A stretch of DNA of 14,370 nucleotides from Baffinella frigidus (lineage: Eukaryota > Cryptophyceae > Cryptomonadales > Baffinellaceae), in assembly GCA_026770585.1 (NCBI GenBank), contig MU646729.1, forward strand, positions 187,692 to 202,061. The letters run 5' to 3'. This document shows positions 13,794 through 14,370 of this stretch, piece after piece. The position numbers and the translations under genes are program-made. The notes under the pieces are model-generated. The model was not told where the DNA came from. It worked only from the letters and a program-made list of their open reading frames with translations, and did not search any database. Every line of letters begins with the position of its first letter. Positions within the stretch are counted from its first letter, which is position 1.

Positions 13794-14029
13794 ACACACA
13801 CACACACACACACCCTCTCTCTCACACACACCCTCTCACTCACACACACGCCCTCCCTCCCTCCCTCTCTCTCCCTCTCTCTCCCTCTCTCTCTCACCCT
13901 CTCACCCTCTCACGCACACCCTCTCTCGCGCAGGTGATAGCGATGCAGGGGCGCAAAGTGGCGGACATGGAACGCCAGCTGGCCAACTTCTCCTCAGAGT
14001 CTGTGGACTCCCAGGTTACGAGCCCCTAA
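13007..14029 (+). CDS. Candidate spliced gene, charged coiled-coil-like protein (3' part)
   Basis: Exon one (13007-13168, or starting at an internal CAG|GT such as 13018 or 13121) encodes a charged segment ending KRDEEMRRRLDQQQQ. It stops at CAG|GTGCTT. A pyrimidine-rich acceptor, CCCTCTCTCGCGCAG, precedes 13934. The last exon (13934-14029) encodes VIAMQGRKVADMERQL followed by ANFSSESVDSQVTSP and a TAA. Both junctions are phase 0, so the reading frame joins cleanly. The intron (13169-13933) is mostly GA, CT and CA microsatellite and contains a duplicate of the acceptor plus exon start. The charged, Leu/Met-spaced sequence suggests a coiled coil, and no family is recognised. Another CAG|GT at 14014 could be a further donor. 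The start is uncertain and the true gene may begin upstream. Confidence 0.4.
13018..13141 (+). repeat. Duplicated exon-start motif
   Basis: GGCAGGTCGGGCGGGATGAG (13013) and AGCAGGTGAAGCGGGATGAG (13117) share a CAGGT…GCGGGATGAGGAG pattern about 103 bp apart, in the same frame (RQVGRDEEE and KQVKRDEEM). This is consistent with a small exon or coding duplication. Confidence 0.55.
13189..13500 (+). repeat. GA-rich microsatellite with TTGA repeats
   Basis: GAGAGGGA-type tracts at 13189-13266 and 13430-13500 enclose a 150-bp unique piece. It has TTGATTGATTGATT at about 13307 and TTGATTGGTTGGTTGATTGT at 13400. It lies in the putative intron. Confidence 0.85.
13521..13700 (+). repeat. CT/CA-rich microsatellite
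   Basis: CTCTCTCT tracts with CACACACA and CCCTCT segments lead into the first acceptor-like CTCTCTCGCGCAG. It is complementary in composition to the GA tract upstream, so a long stem or triplex-type structure is possible. Confidence 0.85.
13704..13742 (+). pseudogene. Duplicated, truncated copy of the last exon
   Basis: Positions 13690-13742 match 13920-13972 almost exactly, including the acceptor and the coding start VIAMQGRKVADIE. The copy then runs into a GA microsatellite. The period is 230 bp. Splicing to this copy would append an Arg-Glu repeat, so it is probably a decoy or relic, or an alternative exon. Confidence 0.6.
13744..13920 (+). repeat. GA then CA/CT microsatellite
   Basis: A (GA)n run to 13790 switches directly to (CA)n until 13812, then CCCTCT/CACACA/CCCTCC mixtures. 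It separates the two exon copies. Confidence 0.95.
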
Positions 14030-14099
14030 ACCCCAAACACTAAAGCCGGGTTTCACCATAGATCTACAAATCGTTGACGCTGGATCGCCGGTACACGAG

Positions 14100-14212
14100 G
14101 CATATCCCTCAAGTGGCGAGGCGGTCAAAATTGACCCCCAAGAGGTCCTAGGCAGGTCCTAGGGCCCTACGGTAGGGCGTATGAGCCTGCTCACCACTTA
14201 AGGGATACCCCG
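14100..14212. repeat. Hairpin with ATCCCTYAAGTGG arms
   Basis: CATATCCCTCAAGTGGCGAG (14101-14120) pairs with CTCACCACTTAAGGGATACC (14190-14209). The interior has GGTCAAAATTGACC and repeated GGTCCTAGG with CCCTACGGTAGGGC, words resembling the D family. Confidence 0.75.
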
Positions 14213-14226
14213 CCACTTATGAGATA

Positions 14227-14280
14227 CGGCAGCGGGTCAGCCACTCCTCCGATTCCGGGGACTCTCAGGTTACGAGCCCC
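14227..14280 (+). other. Third copy of the exon tail motif
   Basis: Eighteen codons here read RQRVSHSSDSGDSQVTSP, against RQLANFSSESVDSQVTSP at 13973-14026. Several differences are silent or conservative (TCC/TCT, TCT/TCC, Asp/Glu), as expected of duplicated coding sequence. Here the frame continues past TSP (VFNVTGMERQR) instead of stopping. CAG|GTTACG could be a donor in both copies. Confidence 0.55.
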
Positions 14281-14313
14281 GTTTTTAACGTGACTGGAAT
14301 GGAACGGCAGCGG

Positions 14314-14332
14314 ACATGGGAGAGAGAGAGTA

Positions 14333-14370
<38 letters not shown>
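14314..14370. repeat. GA/CT inverted microsatellite at window edge
   Basis: GAGAGAGAGAG, TAACC, then a CT tract running to the end of the window. The two halves are complementary and would form a hairpin. The window ends inside it. Confidence 0.9.

Overview
The window looks like repeat-dense nuclear DNA of a eukaryote with 7-bp (TTTAGGG-type) telomere-like repeats. Plants, many algae, dinoflagellates and chromerids have this type; the lineage is an inference and I cannot fix it further. Support: long degenerate 7-mer arrays, dinucleotide microsatellites, many MITE-like foldback sequences, candidate spliced exons with pyrimidine-rich acceptors, and no bacterial operon, Shine-Dalgarno or rRNA/tRNA architecture. 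Almost all open frames here are chance frames through repeats. Only three segments have coding-like character.

Layout. Positions 1-1515: a cluster of GTTGACG-type repeats, then alternating foldback elements of families B (467-549, 719-900) and C (558-700, 1042-1191, 1259-1325). Positions 1521-3680: higher-order satellite made from different 7-mers (GGCTAAC, GGGTAAA, GGGTTTC and others), a CT tract, and a ~135-bp array of the GTTGACG repeat. Positions 3750-6700: large hairpins (family B at 4012 and 4745, family D at 4332, 6096 and 6533), CCCTACA arrays and a recurring GC-rich repeat. Positions 6730-7520: four unrelated hairpins, one with perfect 42-bp arms. Positions 7524-9113: direct repeats, perfect palindromes, a 14-bp minisatellite and a 182/162-bp tandem repeat. 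A ~230-bp sequence at 5011-5240 recurs inverted at 8457-8688 and brackets about 3.7 kb. Positions 9129-11002: two TTTAGGG/GGGTTTG blocks separated by hairpins.

Positions 11083-12544 form the clearest mobile element: ~125-bp terminal inverted repeats, themselves GTTGACG-family copies, enclose ~1.2 kb of mostly GC-rich DNA. It holds two coding-like fragments: a minus-strand secretory-type N-terminus resembling the start of the dihydrodipicolinate synthase/N-acetylneuraminate lyase fold, and a plus-strand 135-codon hydrophilic ORF whose stop codon lies just before the right inverted repeat. No transposase is visible, so it looks like a Pack-type non-autonomous gene-capturing element.

Positions 13007-14280 look like the end of a spliced gene encoding a charged, possibly coiled-coil protein. 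Its 3' exon is tandemly duplicated (230 bp apart), its tail motif recurs at 14227-14280, and its introns are filled with GA/CT/CA microsatellite.

The main unexplained pattern is foldback DNA: at least fifteen hairpins of several families. Within a copy the two arms match each other better than they match arms of sister copies, and families B, D and L share a terminal motif close to CTCATAGGGAAACGG.
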